The notes under the pieces are model-generated. The model did no database searches. It was not told the origin of the DNA and was given only the letters and a program-made list of their open reading frames with translations. Both the position numbers and the translations under genes were made by a program. Shown here one piece after another: positions 1-9,241 of a DNA stretch of 30,462 bases. Source of the stretch: CAYZSU01 sp964480565 (GTDB lineage: Bacteria > UBA10199 > 2-02-FULL-44-16 > JAAZCA01); contig CAYZSU010000027.1 in assembly GCA_964480565.1 (NCBI GenBank), forward strand, positions 1 to 30,462, written 5' to 3'. The number at the start of each line of letters is the position of its first letter. Positions within the stretch are counted from its first letter, which is position 1.

Positions 1-18
1 TTGAATCTGGGCATTTTT

Positions 19-55
19 GACCAACCCCACAAATTGTCCATTTTTCAACAGGCCC
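19..55 (+). repeat. Copy of a dispersed intergenic repeat
   Basis: This stretch aligns with the better-defined copy at 26883-26919. Both run GAC, an ACCC block, CAAATTG or CAAAATTG, then ATTTTTCAACAG and a closing CCC. Similar copies lie near 15509, 17793, 25057 and 26411. It sits just beyond the terminator of the large surface-protein gene. Similarity was judged by eye and includes small indels. Confidence 0.5.
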
Positions 56-95
56 TGACTAGCTTTTGCCGGAAAAAAAATGATGAAAAGTGCCT

Positions 96-129
96 AAAAA
101 AATGCCCTGCATAGGAAATATGCAGGGCA
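96..129 (-). terminator. Intrinsic terminator of the large surface-protein gene
   Basis: A perfect 10-bp inverted repeat (TGCCCTGCAT at 103-112, ATGCAGGGCA at 120-129) encloses a 7-nt loop. Read on the minus strand, the stem is followed at once by seven T (96-102). It lies about 30 bp beyond the stop codon of the gene ending at 160. This is a textbook Rho-independent terminator. Confidence 0.9.
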
Positions 130-159
130 CAACTGATAAATTTAAACACATAATTTAAT

Positions 160-3100
160 CTATATTGCTCGCCTCAAACGATAGACTGCCAATGTAACAA
201 ACAATCCAAAAATAAGCCATACCAACTGACTTTGCATTGTATGATTACCTGTCATCGTACAATTACACCCAGGACCATTCATCGATCCCGCAGTTGCATT
301 GTTTGTGAGATTAACAGCTAAAAACGGTAATGCGATATTTTCAGTTTTGGGGAACCCATCCGATGTATATTTATCCTGATACAATGTAATTTCATAATTT
401 AAATTTGTATCCCAAGGCAAATCCTCATATACAGAACGCTTTGCAGATGAGGCTGTATTGGCACGTAATTTAAGCTCTTCCAATATCTCAGTTGGGTTTA
501 ATGTACGATTTTCAATGTATGTATCCTCAATATCAACACCCTCTGGCAAATTATCCGCATAACCCGGACGTGTTGGATCTAGCGGATAATCATAGCGCGT
601 CCGTAATTTCATATAATGAACAATATTATTATATTGTATTGCCTGACCCGCTTGTGCACTGCCATCTGCAATCGCATTTTCCGCACTTTTTATTTTTGAA
701 AATTCAGGCATTTGACCGATCTGTAAAATAGCTGCGCGATGCTGAATCATATTATTGACAATCATCACGCCATCTTCATTTAAGCTCATTTGAGTCACTG
801 GCATGGGCAACGCATCCATTAACAAAGATACATCGGTCTCAGAGTCATCTTGGCTTAAATTAAATTCCGGCATAACAAATGGCGTAATTGTGGGACCTTC
901 CTTTTTAAGAGGAACGATCAATTTTGGAATATTAACCAAACTTATTTTTGATGTTTTAACATCCGTTAATACAGATCCATTGGTTTGCACGAATGCATAT
1001 GGCAATACACCAAATGGTGCGCCTGTATCCAAATTTACTCCCTTACCCAATGCCTGATTTAAATCTGCGGCATTTGGCACATGACAATATACACGCGTCA
1101 TTTGACCGGGTTCAACATACAGATCATCCTTTCGTCCTGTAATAGCGCGAACATCCTGATTAAGCGCTTCAATTATTTCTTTCATATCATTGCTGGAATA
1201 GGACTCTGCATACACTTCGCAATCACCTGTATCATCCACAATAGAAGGTTGTATTGGATTTGATATAATAGCTGGCGGCTCACAACTGCCATCCTCACAG
1301 TCACAGTCAAAGCACTGGCAATCAATCGTGCAAATACCACAGTCCAGGAACTCATCTGCGCGTATAATCGCACTTCCGTTCATATCGCATTGTTCCCCTG
1401 GATCCAACTGGCCATTACCGCATTCATTTTGAATGGCAGGTATGGCGCCTGGGATAGGCAGCTCTTCAGAAAAAAACTCTTCGCATCTACAATCAATACA
1501 TCTAGAGTTTTGATTCATATTTTGACAATCCGCATCCACAGAGCAATTGGCAAGTTCATCATCATTTTGCATACGGAATTCGCATAGAGATATCCGTACT
1601 GCAGGCACAATACCCGGCCCTTTTTTAGATAATTTTGCAATAACTGTTATTTCACGAGTACCTTTTGGTACCTTGCCCTTTGCAACATTTATCTCAGATA
1701 ATCGCACAGCTCTATTAATGCGAAATCCATTATTATCTTCATCACCTCTAGTATTTGGCAATAATCCACCCATCCGTGAGCGAAGCAAAAGACCACATTG
1801 AGTTGTTAACATAGAACTAAATTCAGGACGAGGGATTAGACTTTGTCCATCAGCACTTTCATCACATAATGAGGCAATAAGTCGTGTTATTTTTATTTTT
1901 AGAGGATCATCAATATCCGATTGTCCGATCTGGCATATATCATCGGATGCCAATAATGGTAGTGACATAATTTCTATTTCTGGCTGACCTATTTTTACTG
2001 CATATTCGATTTGACAAATATCTTCCATTGTATTGCATGATGGCGCGCGCAATGATCCACCTTTTTGATATATGGGATGCAAATGCCTTTCTACTGATTT
2101 TTCATCATAGGCATAGGCTCGTTTTGCATCATAGGCACCAATGGCTGTCAAGGGTGTATTTGAACAATCAATGGGATCCAAAACAATTGGCTTACCCATA
2201 ATTTGAACAAGCGATTGTTTGCTATCCACAAATGAATCGGTTGATAGTTTTAATATACCCGCATCCAATGGCACATTCTCATCATTCTCAGGCTGAAAGG
2301 CTTGAAACCTATCTTTATTTGTGGCACGTAAACGTTCATATCCGGGTGCACCAACAGTACCATCATATTGATGATTTGGATTAAAGATAATGTCGCCACG
2401 TTCAGCATCTTTTCCACCACTATATAGTACAGTCGTGTAGGCATTTTTATCATCTAATCGATAATTCCCATATGCAATATCCACCCAATCATCATCATTA
2501 AATTTACCCGTTGTCACGGATGCAATTTCTAGCTTAATTTTATCAACAGCCAAGGCAATATTGGCTGCTTGTGGATAATCTTTTGATTGAATAATAGCTT
2601 CCTCACACCCTTTTTCACCAGGAGATCGATATAATACAGTAAAAAATGGGGCAAATGACAAATTTTGCGGAGATTTAAATTTTAAATCCCCACCAACAAC
2701 CGGTACTCCATCGACTGGAATAACTGATTTGCCACGCCATGTAATTAAAATATCCTCACATTCATTTTTATCTAAATTCGCTGTTGTAATTTCATAGGGC
2801 GCATAGCCCAACCAACTAGGTTCAATAATTACTTGCTCTGGAAGAATTAATGGCAATTTTACATGATTTACTAAATCAGGATCTCTATTACTATCGGATA
2901 AATATAAAGCATTACTTTGTTGCAATGAATTCCGTGTATCAAAAACACTAATGGATAGATTATCTCCACCAAATTCATTAGAACTAATACCAGGAACAAT
3001 TGTTTTTTGAACAAGTTCACCATTAATTTGATCTGTTAGTGTCGCAATATCATAAATAGTCATCCCTGCATCCACTGCACCGACATATCTGATTTGAAAT

Positions 3101-4428
3101 AAATCATTGGGATTTTGACCTGAAAATTCACGACTATTATAGTCATGCATTTGCTTCCAAAATGCGATAGGTACAATGCGTCCACTTGGGTAATGATTCA
3201 TATAAGGTGATTCTGAAAATGGTATAAAATCTCTACCATCATTATTCTTAACAAGTAATGCATTTTTCCAAGCAAGAGCTTTGCCTTGAATATTGTCCTC
3301 ACGAATGGGATAAATAATCGGACGACCCACAGAGCTCAAGACAGGGGCATTTAAATTTAAAATCGGGTTATGATATAAAACGGAAAATCCATTTTTACCC
3401 TCTATTTGTTGGGACTCAATTGCAATGGGATATAACAACATTGGATTGGCATAATTGGAATAGCGAATATGATATAAATCCTTGGCCACTGGTGAATGCA
3501 TAAATGTAAAATTATTATCTGGCTCCTGACCCCATGCATGTGGGTTAATTCCTGGAAAGGCATAACCTAAAAATTTGATTTTTTTAGACCTGTCAGAATG
3601 AAAAAATGCCAATGGGGATATTAATGGAAAGCTACCATCCCCCATTTCACGATGATTTGTTGTCATACGTACGTCTAATAATAAGCCATCGTATACAGGT
3701 GCAATGATCAATCCTGTATGAGAATCCAATAACATATCATACATCAACGAATCCGTCACAGTGGACCCAAGCTGTTTTCCAACCACACAGGCCTCATAAA
3801 ATGACGAATTGCTTTTTTCTGCACACCATGCAAAGCCATCTACATGATCACGCATGAGGGTTGAGGGGTAATAACCAAAGCGATCATACTGGCTATCACC
3901 CACAATATTTTTTCCATCGAAATTGACGCGTATATCTGAAATTAATAATTGCCGACCTATTTTTACAGCCCCTTTAACCTGCATATGCATTCGAACATCA
4001 CGCTCTTGATCTTCATTAACAAATCTTACTATGGCAGGTGACAAACCCACGTTAAAAGACAACATATCAATAGGCGGCAATTCAAAATATCCGCTATAAT
4101 CATTCGCAATTGCTTCATTTACCAATGCCCCTGGCACAGCTATAATGTCGTTTACAGATACACTAAATTCCTCTGCATCAATTTCTCTAGACTCAAATAA
4201 CGGATTTCCTTCCTGCTCATCCGCACTAATCAGCGGATGTTGAAAAAACATCACATCAACTGCAGATAATGTATTGTCTGCAGAATCACTCGAAATAGCA
4301 ATGGGACTACTAAAATCAGAATTAACATTTAATTCACTCACCCTATGAACCATTTGGGCATCTACTTTAACTGGCATTGAGCAGAAAAAAACAATCATGA
4401 TTATTATAGAATATTTTATAGATCTCAT
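160..4428 (-). CDS. Very large secreted surface protein with MYXO-CTERM-like C-terminal anchor
   Basis: The protein has 1422 residues. Residues 1-24 form a Sec signal peptide (hydrophobic core, likely cleavage after V-D-A). The long middle has no enzyme motif I recognise; two Asp-rich segments (about 545-570 and 637-660, such as GKFNDDDWVDIAYGN) resemble FG-GAP/VCBS repeats of beta-propeller surface proteins. Residues 962-1050 are Cys-rich and include ECGNGQLDPGEQCD, which fits the myxobacterial Cys-rich repeat family. The C-terminus has Cys1388 and Cys1390, a hydrophobic helix (about 1400-1416) and Arg1417/1419/1420, the plan of MYXO-CTERM sorting signals. The ATG follows GGAGG at 4 nt. The gene has a sigma-54-like promoter and a terminator, so it is probably monocistronic. 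Location is inferred to be the cell surface or outer membrane; function is unknown. Confidence 0.85.
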   Translation of the reverse strand: MRSIKYSIIIMIVFFCSMPVKVDAQMVHRVSELNVNSDFSSPIAISSDSADNTLSAVDVMFFQHPLISADEQEGNPLFESREIDAEEFSVSVNDIIAVPGALVNEAIANDYSGYFELPPIDMLSFNVGLSPAIVRFVNEDQERDVRMHMQVKGAVKIGRQLLISDIRVNFDGKNIVGDSQYDRFGYYPSTLMRDHVDGFAWCAEKSNSSFYEACVVGKQLGSTVTDSLMYDMLLDSHTGLIIAPVYDGLLLDVRMTTNHREMGDGSFPLISPLAFFHSDRSKKIKFLGYAFPGINPHAWGQEPDNNFTFMHSPVAKDLYHIRYSNYANPMLLYPIAIESQQIEGKNGFSVLYHNPILNLNAPVLSSVGRPIIYPIREDNIQGKALAWKNALLVKNNDGRDFIPFSESPYMNHYPSGRIVPIAFWKQMHDYNSREFSGQNPNDLFQIRYVGAVDAGMTIYDIATLTDQINGELVQKTIVPGISSNEFGGDNLSISVFDTRNSLQQSNALYLSDSNRDPDLVNHVKLPLILPEQVIIEPSWLGYAPYEITTANLDKNECEDILITWRGKSVIPVDGVPVVGGDLKFKSPQNLSFAPFFTVLYRSPGEKGCEEAIIQSKDYPQAANIALAVDKIKLEIASVTTGKFNDDDWVDIAYGNYRLDDKNAYTTVLYSGGKDAERGDIIFNPNHQYDGTVGAPGYERLRATNKDRFQAFQPENDENVPLDAGILKLSTDSFVDSKQSLVQIMGKPIVLDPIDCSNTPLTAIGAYDAKRAYAYDEKSVERHLHPIYQKGGSLRAPSCNTMEDICQIEYAVKIGQPEIEIMSLPLLASDDICQIGQSDIDDPLKIKITRLIASLCDESADGQSLIPRPEFSSMLTTQCGLLLRSRMGGLLPNTRGDEDNNGFRINRAVRLSEINVAKGKVPKGTREITVIAKLSKKGPGIVPAVRISLCEFRMQNDDELANCSVDADCQNMNQNSRCIDCRCEEFFSEELPIPGAIPAIQNECGNGQLDPGEQCDMNGSAIIRADEFLDCGICTIDCQCFDCDCEDGSCEPPAIISNPIQPSIVDDTGDCEVYAESYSSNDMKEIIEALNQDVRAITGRKDDLYVEPGQMTRVYCHVPNAADLNQALGKGVNLDTGAPFGVLPYAFVQTNGSVLTDVKTSKISLVNIPKLIVPLKKEGPTITPFVMPEFNLSQDDSETDVSLLMDALPMPVTQMSLNEDGVMIVNNMIQHRAAILQIGQMPEFSKIKSAENAIADGSAQAGQAIQYNNIVHYMKLRTRYDYPLDPTRPGYADNLPEGVDIEDTYIENRTLNPTEILEELKLRANTASSAKRSVYEDLPWDTNLNYEITLYQDKYTSDGFPKTENIALPFLAVNLTNNATAGSMNGPGCNCTMTGNHTMQSQLVWLIFGLFVTLAVYRLRRAI

Positions 4429-4456
4429 AATTCCTCCAGTAGGTAGTCACAATACT

Positions 4457-4474
4457 TTGCAAAAAACATACCAG
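4457..4474 (-). promoter_or_regulatory. Sigma-54-type (-24/-12) promoter of the large surface-protein gene
   Basis: On the minus strand, TGGTATG-TTTT-TTGCA has GG and GC separated by exactly 10 nt, matching the RpoN pattern TGGCACG-N4-TTGCW with two transitions. The GC pair (4459-4460) implies a start near 4448, giving a leader of about 20 nt that contains the GGAGG at 4433-4437. The same motif occurs at the same place before the other surface-protein gene (30222-30235). Assignment is by pattern and spacing only. Confidence 0.62.
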
Positions 4475-4538
4475 TAAAACATTGCATTAATGCCTCATTT
4501 TGAGAGGTTTTTCCATCAATCACACAGCGTTTAAGCTA

Positions 4539-5786
4539 TCATTCTGATAAAATAGCCAGATTTTTGTCTAATTCAAAGGACTCATGCAAGGACCTAACTG
4601 CCAATTCCGCATATTTGGCATCAATCACCATGGAGACTTTAATCTCCGATGTACCGATCATCTGTACAGCAATGCCCTCACTTGCCAGTGTTTTAAAAAT
4701 CAAATGTGCTACCCCAGCATGCGACCGCATGCCCAATCCCACCACGGATATTTTGGCAATATCCCCTGCTGCAATCACATGTCCGGCATCAATGCGTTTG
4801 GCTGCCACCTCTGCCAATGAAATGGCTTTTCTTAGATTTTCTTTGCACACTGTAAACGTTAAATCCGTATACCCAGCCTCAGATACATTTTGAATAATTA
4901 AATCCACATTGATATTAGCCGCAGCAATAGGTGCAAAAATAGCCTCAGTAACACCCACCTTATCCGGTACATGGCGAATGGATACCTTGGCCTCATTCAT
5001 ATCGCATGTAATTCCAGACACAACTTGGCCTTCCATAATTTCCTCCTCCATTTCCTCTTCTGGCACAACCCATGTGCCTGGCACATCAAGAAATGATGAT
5101 TTTACAATCAATGGCAATCGATATTTGGCTGCTAATTCCACACATCTAGTATGTAATACTTTGGCACCTGCATCAGCCAACTCCATCATTTCCTCATAGC
5201 TGATTTTTTCCAAGCACCTAGCCGCATCACAAATTTTGGGATCTGCGGTAAATACGCCCGCCACATCTGTATTAATTTCACAATATGTCGCATCGAGTGA
5301 CGCTGCAATTGCAACAGCTGTGGTATCAGATCCACCTCGTCCAATCGTTGTGATTGCACCTGTGGAATCAATTCCTTGAAATCCTGCCACAATCACAACC
5401 GGCATATCGCTCAATGCACGATGAATAATTTGTGAATCAATGGATGCTATGCGTGCACAACCATGATGTGAATCCGTTTGAATACCCGCTTGAAAACTTA
5501 AAAATGTCTGACTTGGAATATTATAATGCTGCAAACACATGGCAAATAGCGAAATACTCTCCTGCTCACCTGTGGCCAGTAACATATCCATAAACTGTGG
5601 GTTTGGCTCACTGTGCATTTGCTTGGCCAGCTCATATAATGCATTGGTACGACCCGACATCGCAGATAATACGATCACCTGTTTATCACAGTCATTCAAC
5701 GATGACTTGATTTGACGCGCAATATGATGCATTCGCTCAAAATCACCAATAGAAGTACCGCCATATTTTTTTACAATAATACTCAT
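4539..5786 (-). CDS. lysC: Aspartate kinase (aspartokinase)
   Basis: LysC phosphorylates L-aspartate with ATP, the first step towards Lys, Met, Thr and diaminopimelate. The 415 residues match the usual length of a monofunctional enzyme. The N-terminal kinase domain starts with KKYGGTSIGD (residues 6-15) and keeps the family segment GAKVLHTRCVELAAKY. The C-terminal third looks like the paired ACT domains that bind the feedback amino acid; which one is sensed cannot be told. The ATG overlaps the lpd stop by 4 bp (ATGA), implying translational coupling. It is the last gene of the housekeeping block; the sigma-54-like promoter of the next gene lies in the following 110-bp gap. No homoserine dehydrogenase domain is fused. 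Confidence 0.95.
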   Translation of the reverse strand: MSIIVKKYGGTSIGDFERMHHIARQIKSSLNDCDKQVIVLSAMSGRTNALYELAKQMHSEPNPQFMDMLLATGEQESISLFAMCLQHYNIPSQTFLSFQAGIQTDSHHGCARIASIDSQIIHRALSDMPVVIVAGFQGIDSTGAITTIGRGGSDTTAVAIAASLDATYCEINTDVAGVFTADPKICDAARCLEKISYEEMMELADAGAKVLHTRCVELAAKYRLPLIVKSSFLDVPGTWVVPEEEMEEEIMEGQVVSGITCDMNEAKVSIRHVPDKVGVTEAIFAPIAAANINVDLIIQNVSEAGYTDLTFTVCKENLRKAISLAEVAAKRIDAGHVIAAGDIAKISVVGLGMRSHAGVAHLIFKTLASEGIAVQMIGTSEIKVSMVIDAKYAELAVRSLHESFELDKNLAILSE

Positions 5787-7207
5787 GATCGTGATTTTAC
5801 CTTTATTTTATGAATGGCATGCCCCACCGCATCCGCGCATGCTTCGGAAAAAATTTCACTGATGGTTGGATGTGCGTGAACTGCAGATTCAATATCGTGA
5901 ACAGTCAGTGATTGCTGTAATGCAAGCGCAGCTTCTCCCAAAATAGTCGATGCATGCTCGCCAATAATATGCACGCCTAGTAACTTCTCTGTTTCAGCAT
6001 GCGCATACACAGTTATTTGTCCATCTGTCGTTAGATCGCATTGCGCTTTACCATTGGCGGCATATGAAAAACTCCCTGTGGTAAAGGGAATATCCATGGC
6101 CTTGAGTTCATCCACACTGTAGCCAATGCTTCCTATTTCGGGGATTGTAAAAATTGGCGATGGTATAATGGAATCGTTAGGAAACGCCTTGATGGGAGAA
6201 TGGATATTTTTCAACACTCTCTGGTCAGAAGAAAAAATATAATCCACGCATCGACATGCATCGGCACTTGCTTTATGCGCAAGCATCGTACCACCAATCA
6301 CATCACCGATCGCATAAATGGATGGATTGCTCGTTTGGTAATCGTCGTTCACCTGTATGGCGTCATCATCTCTCATGCACACATTGGCGAGCTCACAATT
6401 TAACGATTGAGTATTGGCCATTCGCCCCGCTGCTAGCAGCAGCTTATCACATCTGTGCTCGATATTAGTTGAATCCATTATATGAACTGCATTATCAGCA
6501 ATGTCTAACGAATTAACCGATGTATTTAAAATCACTTTTATGCCGCGTTTTTTCATGCGGCGCATTAACTGGCGCGACAGCATTGCATCCATTTGAGGCA
6601 ATAATGTATCTGTAATTTCCATCAATGTGATATCCACGCCAAACGCGTGCAGCAAACATGCAAACTCACAGCCAACAACCCCGCCACCAATGATCATCAT
6701 GGATTTAGGCAAGGCATCCCATTGCAATACATGATCGCTGGTCACAATATAATGACCATCCACCGTTATGCTTGGGATGGCTTTCCATGATGACCCTGTC
6801 GCGATAATAATCTTATCCGCAGAAATCGCTTGCCCATTATCCAAGAAAATAGCGTTTGGATTTATAAATGACGCACGTGCATGAATGACATCCACCCGGT
6901 GACTGGCAAGCAATGATTCCACACCCTTTTTCAAACGTGATACAACCGACAGTTGCCGTAACTTTGCTGCATGATAATCAAATGAGGCCTCTGACATGGA
7001 AATTCCAAGATCTTTAAGATTAGGCACATTGGCCCATGCATGTGCACTTGCTATCAATGCTTTTGTTGGAATACATCCTTTATTTAAGCAAATGCCGCCC
7101 ACATCACTTTCTTCAATAAGCGCTACATTCACATCATGAGAAGCTGCACGAATAGCGGCCGTATACCCTGCAGGTCCTGCGCCAATTATAATCAAATCAT
7201 AATTCAT
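5783..7207 (-). CDS. lpdA: Dihydrolipoyl dehydrogenase (E3)
   Basis: E3 re-oxidises dihydrolipoamide of 2-oxoacid dehydrogenase or glycine-cleavage complexes and passes electrons through FAD to NAD+. With the start at 7207 the protein has 474 residues, normal for the family. It shows the N-terminal FAD Rossmann motif GAGPAG (9-14), the redox disulfide C40-x4-C45 in GGICLNKGC, a second GGGVVGCE nucleotide-binding motif, and the C-terminal catalytic pair in HPTISE (His446, Glu451). The frame stays open 51 codons further upstream, inside tsaE, but the start at 7207 begins with the classic MNYDLIIIG and has AAGGA upstream. It overlaps tsaE by 11 bp and lysC by 4 bp. No E1 or E2 gene lies nearby, so the partner complex is unknown. 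Confidence 0.95.
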   Translation of the reverse strand: MNYDLIIIGAGPAGYTAAIRAASHDVNVALIEESDVGGICLNKGCIPTKALIASAHAWANVPNLKDLGISMSEASFDYHAAKLRQLSVVSRLKKGVESLLASHRVDVIHARASFINPNAIFLDNGQAISADKIIIATGSSWKAIPSITVDGHYIVTSDHVLQWDALPKSMMIIGGGVVGCEFACLLHAFGVDITLMEITDTLLPQMDAMLSRQLMRRMKKRGIKVILNTSVNSLDIADNAVHIMDSTNIEHRCDKLLLAAGRMANTQSLNCELANVCMRDDDAIQVNDDYQTSNPSIYAIGDVIGGTMLAHKASADACRCVDYIFSSDQRVLKNIHSPIKAFPNDSIIPSPIFTIPEIGSIGYSVDELKAMDIPFTTGSFSYAANGKAQCDLTTDGQITVYAHAETEKLLGVHIIGEHASTILGEAALALQQSLTVHDIESAVHAHPTISEIFSEACADAVGHAIHKIKVKSRS

Positions 7208-7682
7208 GAGAAAATCCTTTTTGTACAAAAATCTGGCGAGTATATTCATCGATAATTTTAATATGAATCCATAAGGTATGATCTGGAAATGCATCTGGAA
7301 ATAAATTGGCCCACTCGACAAGGCATAGTCCGTGACTATCACAATAATCGTCAAATCCAATATCCATCAATGCATCCACATGATTCAAGCGATAAAAATC
7401 AAAATGGTACAGTGGCATATATTGACCTGCATATTCATTGACCAATGTAAATGTTGGCGAGCGGACATAAGTAGACTCAGGCACATGAAATGCCGATGCA
7501 ATGCCTTGAACAATGCATGTTTTTCCAGCGCCCAAATCACCCACAAGAGCAAGAATATCACCTGCTTGCAATTGCTGAGCTAGCGCAATTGTCCAGTCAA
7601 TGGTTTCATCTGGGCTATGTGTAGTAATGGGAGAATTCAAAAACGCCCACCTACTGTGTTGTTCATCAATTGATTTCAGCAT
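7197..7682 (-). CDS. tsaE: tRNA threonylcarbamoyladenosine biosynthesis ATPase TsaE
   Basis: TsaE works with TsaB and TsaD to transfer threonylcarbamoyl to A37 of ANN-decoding tRNAs. The 161 residues carry the Walker A GDLGAGKT and the family segments SPTFTLVNEY, YHFDFYRL and CLVEWA. The extra ~25 residues before the P-loop domain are slightly longer than in many homologues. The start lies 6 bp after the nnr stop, and the 3' end overlaps lpdA by 11 bp. The nnr-tsaE pairing is common in bacteria. The partner genes tsaB and tsaD are not in the window. Confidence 0.95.
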   Translation of the reverse strand: MLKSIDEQHSRWAFLNSPITTHSPDETIDWTIALAQQLQAGDILALVGDLGAGKTCIVQGIASAFHVPESTYVRSPTFTLVNEYAGQYMPLYHFDFYRLNHVDALMDIGFDDYCDSHGLCLVEWANLFPDAFPDHTLWIHIKIIDEYTRQIFVQKGFSHEL

Positions 7683-7688
7683 ATTTAA

Positions 7689-9239
7689 TTATCTCTGACT
7701 ATTGCTTACAGATTCAAAAGCATGTGTAAGTGATTTAATAACATCCGATGTAATCAGCGTACGCTCCGAATGTTTTTTAGCTGCAATATCTCCCGCCAGG
7801 CCGTGGATATACACCGCGGCCATGCAGGCATCAAATGTACTCAAATTTTGCGCAATCAACGATGCAATAATACCGGTTAAGGCATCGCCCATACCCGCAG
7901 TTGCCATTCCTGGATTACCTGTGGGATTGATAACACACATACCACATGGATCACAAATCACTGTTTGAAATCCCTTTAAAATAACATAAGCATTTGTTTG
8001 TAATGCAAGTTTCTTTGCCATATTGATACGATCAGATTGAATATGCGCTGGTTCCGTATTCATCAATCGCGCCATTTCCCCTGGATGCGGCGTTAACACA
8101 GATACCCCTTTGCGCTGTGGCAATACACGGATATCCAAATTATTTAATCCATCGGCATCAATAATCAATGGCATGCTTGTCTGCTGAATAAACTGATTTA
8201 CAAATGTACGCGTTTCAGCGCGCGTTCCAATGGCAGGACCAATAACCACTGCATGAGCTTTTTTCACCAATGCAATCGCTTGATTAAGGCCGTCTGGGTG
8301 AAATGCCCCTGTATCTTGATCGGCCACCATATCGCACATAATCTCTGCATGTCTGGCATCAAATCTCACAAAGGCTTTCTGAGGTAGAATATAAGAACCT
8401 AGTCCGCAGCCACTTCGAAGCGCGGCCATTAATGCCAAATATCCCGCACCTAAATGCCCCCGTGAACCAGAAACTACCATTACATGCCCAAAATTTCCTT
8501 TATGACTATGCTTATCCCGAGGTTTTAAATGCATATTAAACAAATTGGGTTCTGCAAGAATCATATCCGTTTGCATTGATTGAATAATATGAGCAGGAAT
8601 GCCAATCGCTACAACATCCAATGACCCCACATGATCAGGACCACTGGCCAAATAAAAACCTCGTTTTGGATTTTGGAATGTAATGGTTGCATTAGCTCGC
8701 ACTGCAATCCCCTTCACAGTTCCAGTATCTACACACAAGCCTGATGGCGTATCAACAGATATAATGGTTGCATGGGCTGTATTGACCAACGATATCGCCC
8801 GCGCATATATGCCTATGACATTTTGTGACAAACCAATGCCAAAAATTGCATCTATAATATGGGTGGATTGAAAAATAAGGGAATTAAATGCATTTAATTC
8901 TGATATTTCAGTGGCATAAAAAATATGTGGAGTAATAGCTGCCAGCTGCTCCCAATTCGCTCTTGCATCAGGGGACAGTTCATCGCTATGTGCAAGTAAC
9001 AACACATTGACCTGGTATCCCCATGTAATTAAATACCTGGCACAAACAAGGCCATCCCCGCCATTATTTCCTTTACCAGCAATGATAAGAATTTGAGATT
9101 TCGACGTATTGCATTGAGACTTAATTCGTTCTGCCAATGACAAGCCTGCTTTTTCCATCAAACGCATGGATGGAATATGATCATTTTCAATTGATTGACG
9201 ATCAGCACTGCGCATTTGCTGTGATGAAAGTATATACAT
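7689..9239 (-). CDS. nnr: Bifunctional NAD(P)HX epimerase / ADP-dependent NAD(P)HX dehydratase
   Basis: This fused repair enzyme restores hydrated NADH and NADPH. The N-terminal YjeF_N epimerase domain (about 1-220) has the AGKGNNGGDG loop (54-63) and a typical opening in which Met-Glu-Lys-Ala-Gly follows SMRL. The C-terminal carbohydrate-kinase-like domain (about 230-516) has GHVMVVSGSRG, TPHPGEMARL and GNPGMATAGMGDALTG, the ADP/phosphate-binding region. The 516 residues are the usual fused length. The start is 2 bp beyond the acpS stop; only a weak TAGG stands before the ATG, so expression probably depends on coupling to acpS. Confidence 0.95.
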   Translation of the reverse strand: MYILSSQQMRSADRQSIENDHIPSMRLMEKAGLSLAERIKSQCNTSKSQILIIAGKGNNGGDGLVCARYLITWGYQVNVLLLAHSDELSPDARANWEQLAAITPHIFYATEISELNAFNSLIFQSTHIIDAIFGIGLSQNVIGIYARAISLVNTAHATIISVDTPSGLCVDTGTVKGIAVRANATITFQNPKRGFYLASGPDHVGSLDVVAIGIPAHIIQSMQTDMILAEPNLFNMHLKPRDKHSHKGNFGHVMVVSGSRGHLGAGYLALMAALRSGCGLGSYILPQKAFVRFDARHAEIMCDMVADQDTGAFHPDGLNQAIALVKKAHAVVIGPAIGTRAETRTFVNQFIQQTSMPLIIDADGLNNLDIRVLPQRKGVSVLTPHPGEMARLMNTEPAHIQSDRINMAKKLALQTNAYVILKGFQTVICDPCGMCVINPTGNPGMATAGMGDALTGIIASLIAQNLSTFDACMAAVYIHGLAGDIAAKKHSERTLITSDVIKSLTHAFESVSNSQR

Positions 9240-9241
9240 AC

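Noticed and set aside
4480..4520. Terminator after lysC (CCTC/GAGG hairpin with TTTTT)
   Set aside because: The T-run follows the hairpin on the plus strand, where no gene ends; on the minus strand, where lysC ends, no T-run follows.
7208..7360. N-terminal extension of lpdA by 51 codons
   Set aside because: It lies inside tsaE, has no family similarity, and the ATG at 7207 has both AAGGA and the family start.
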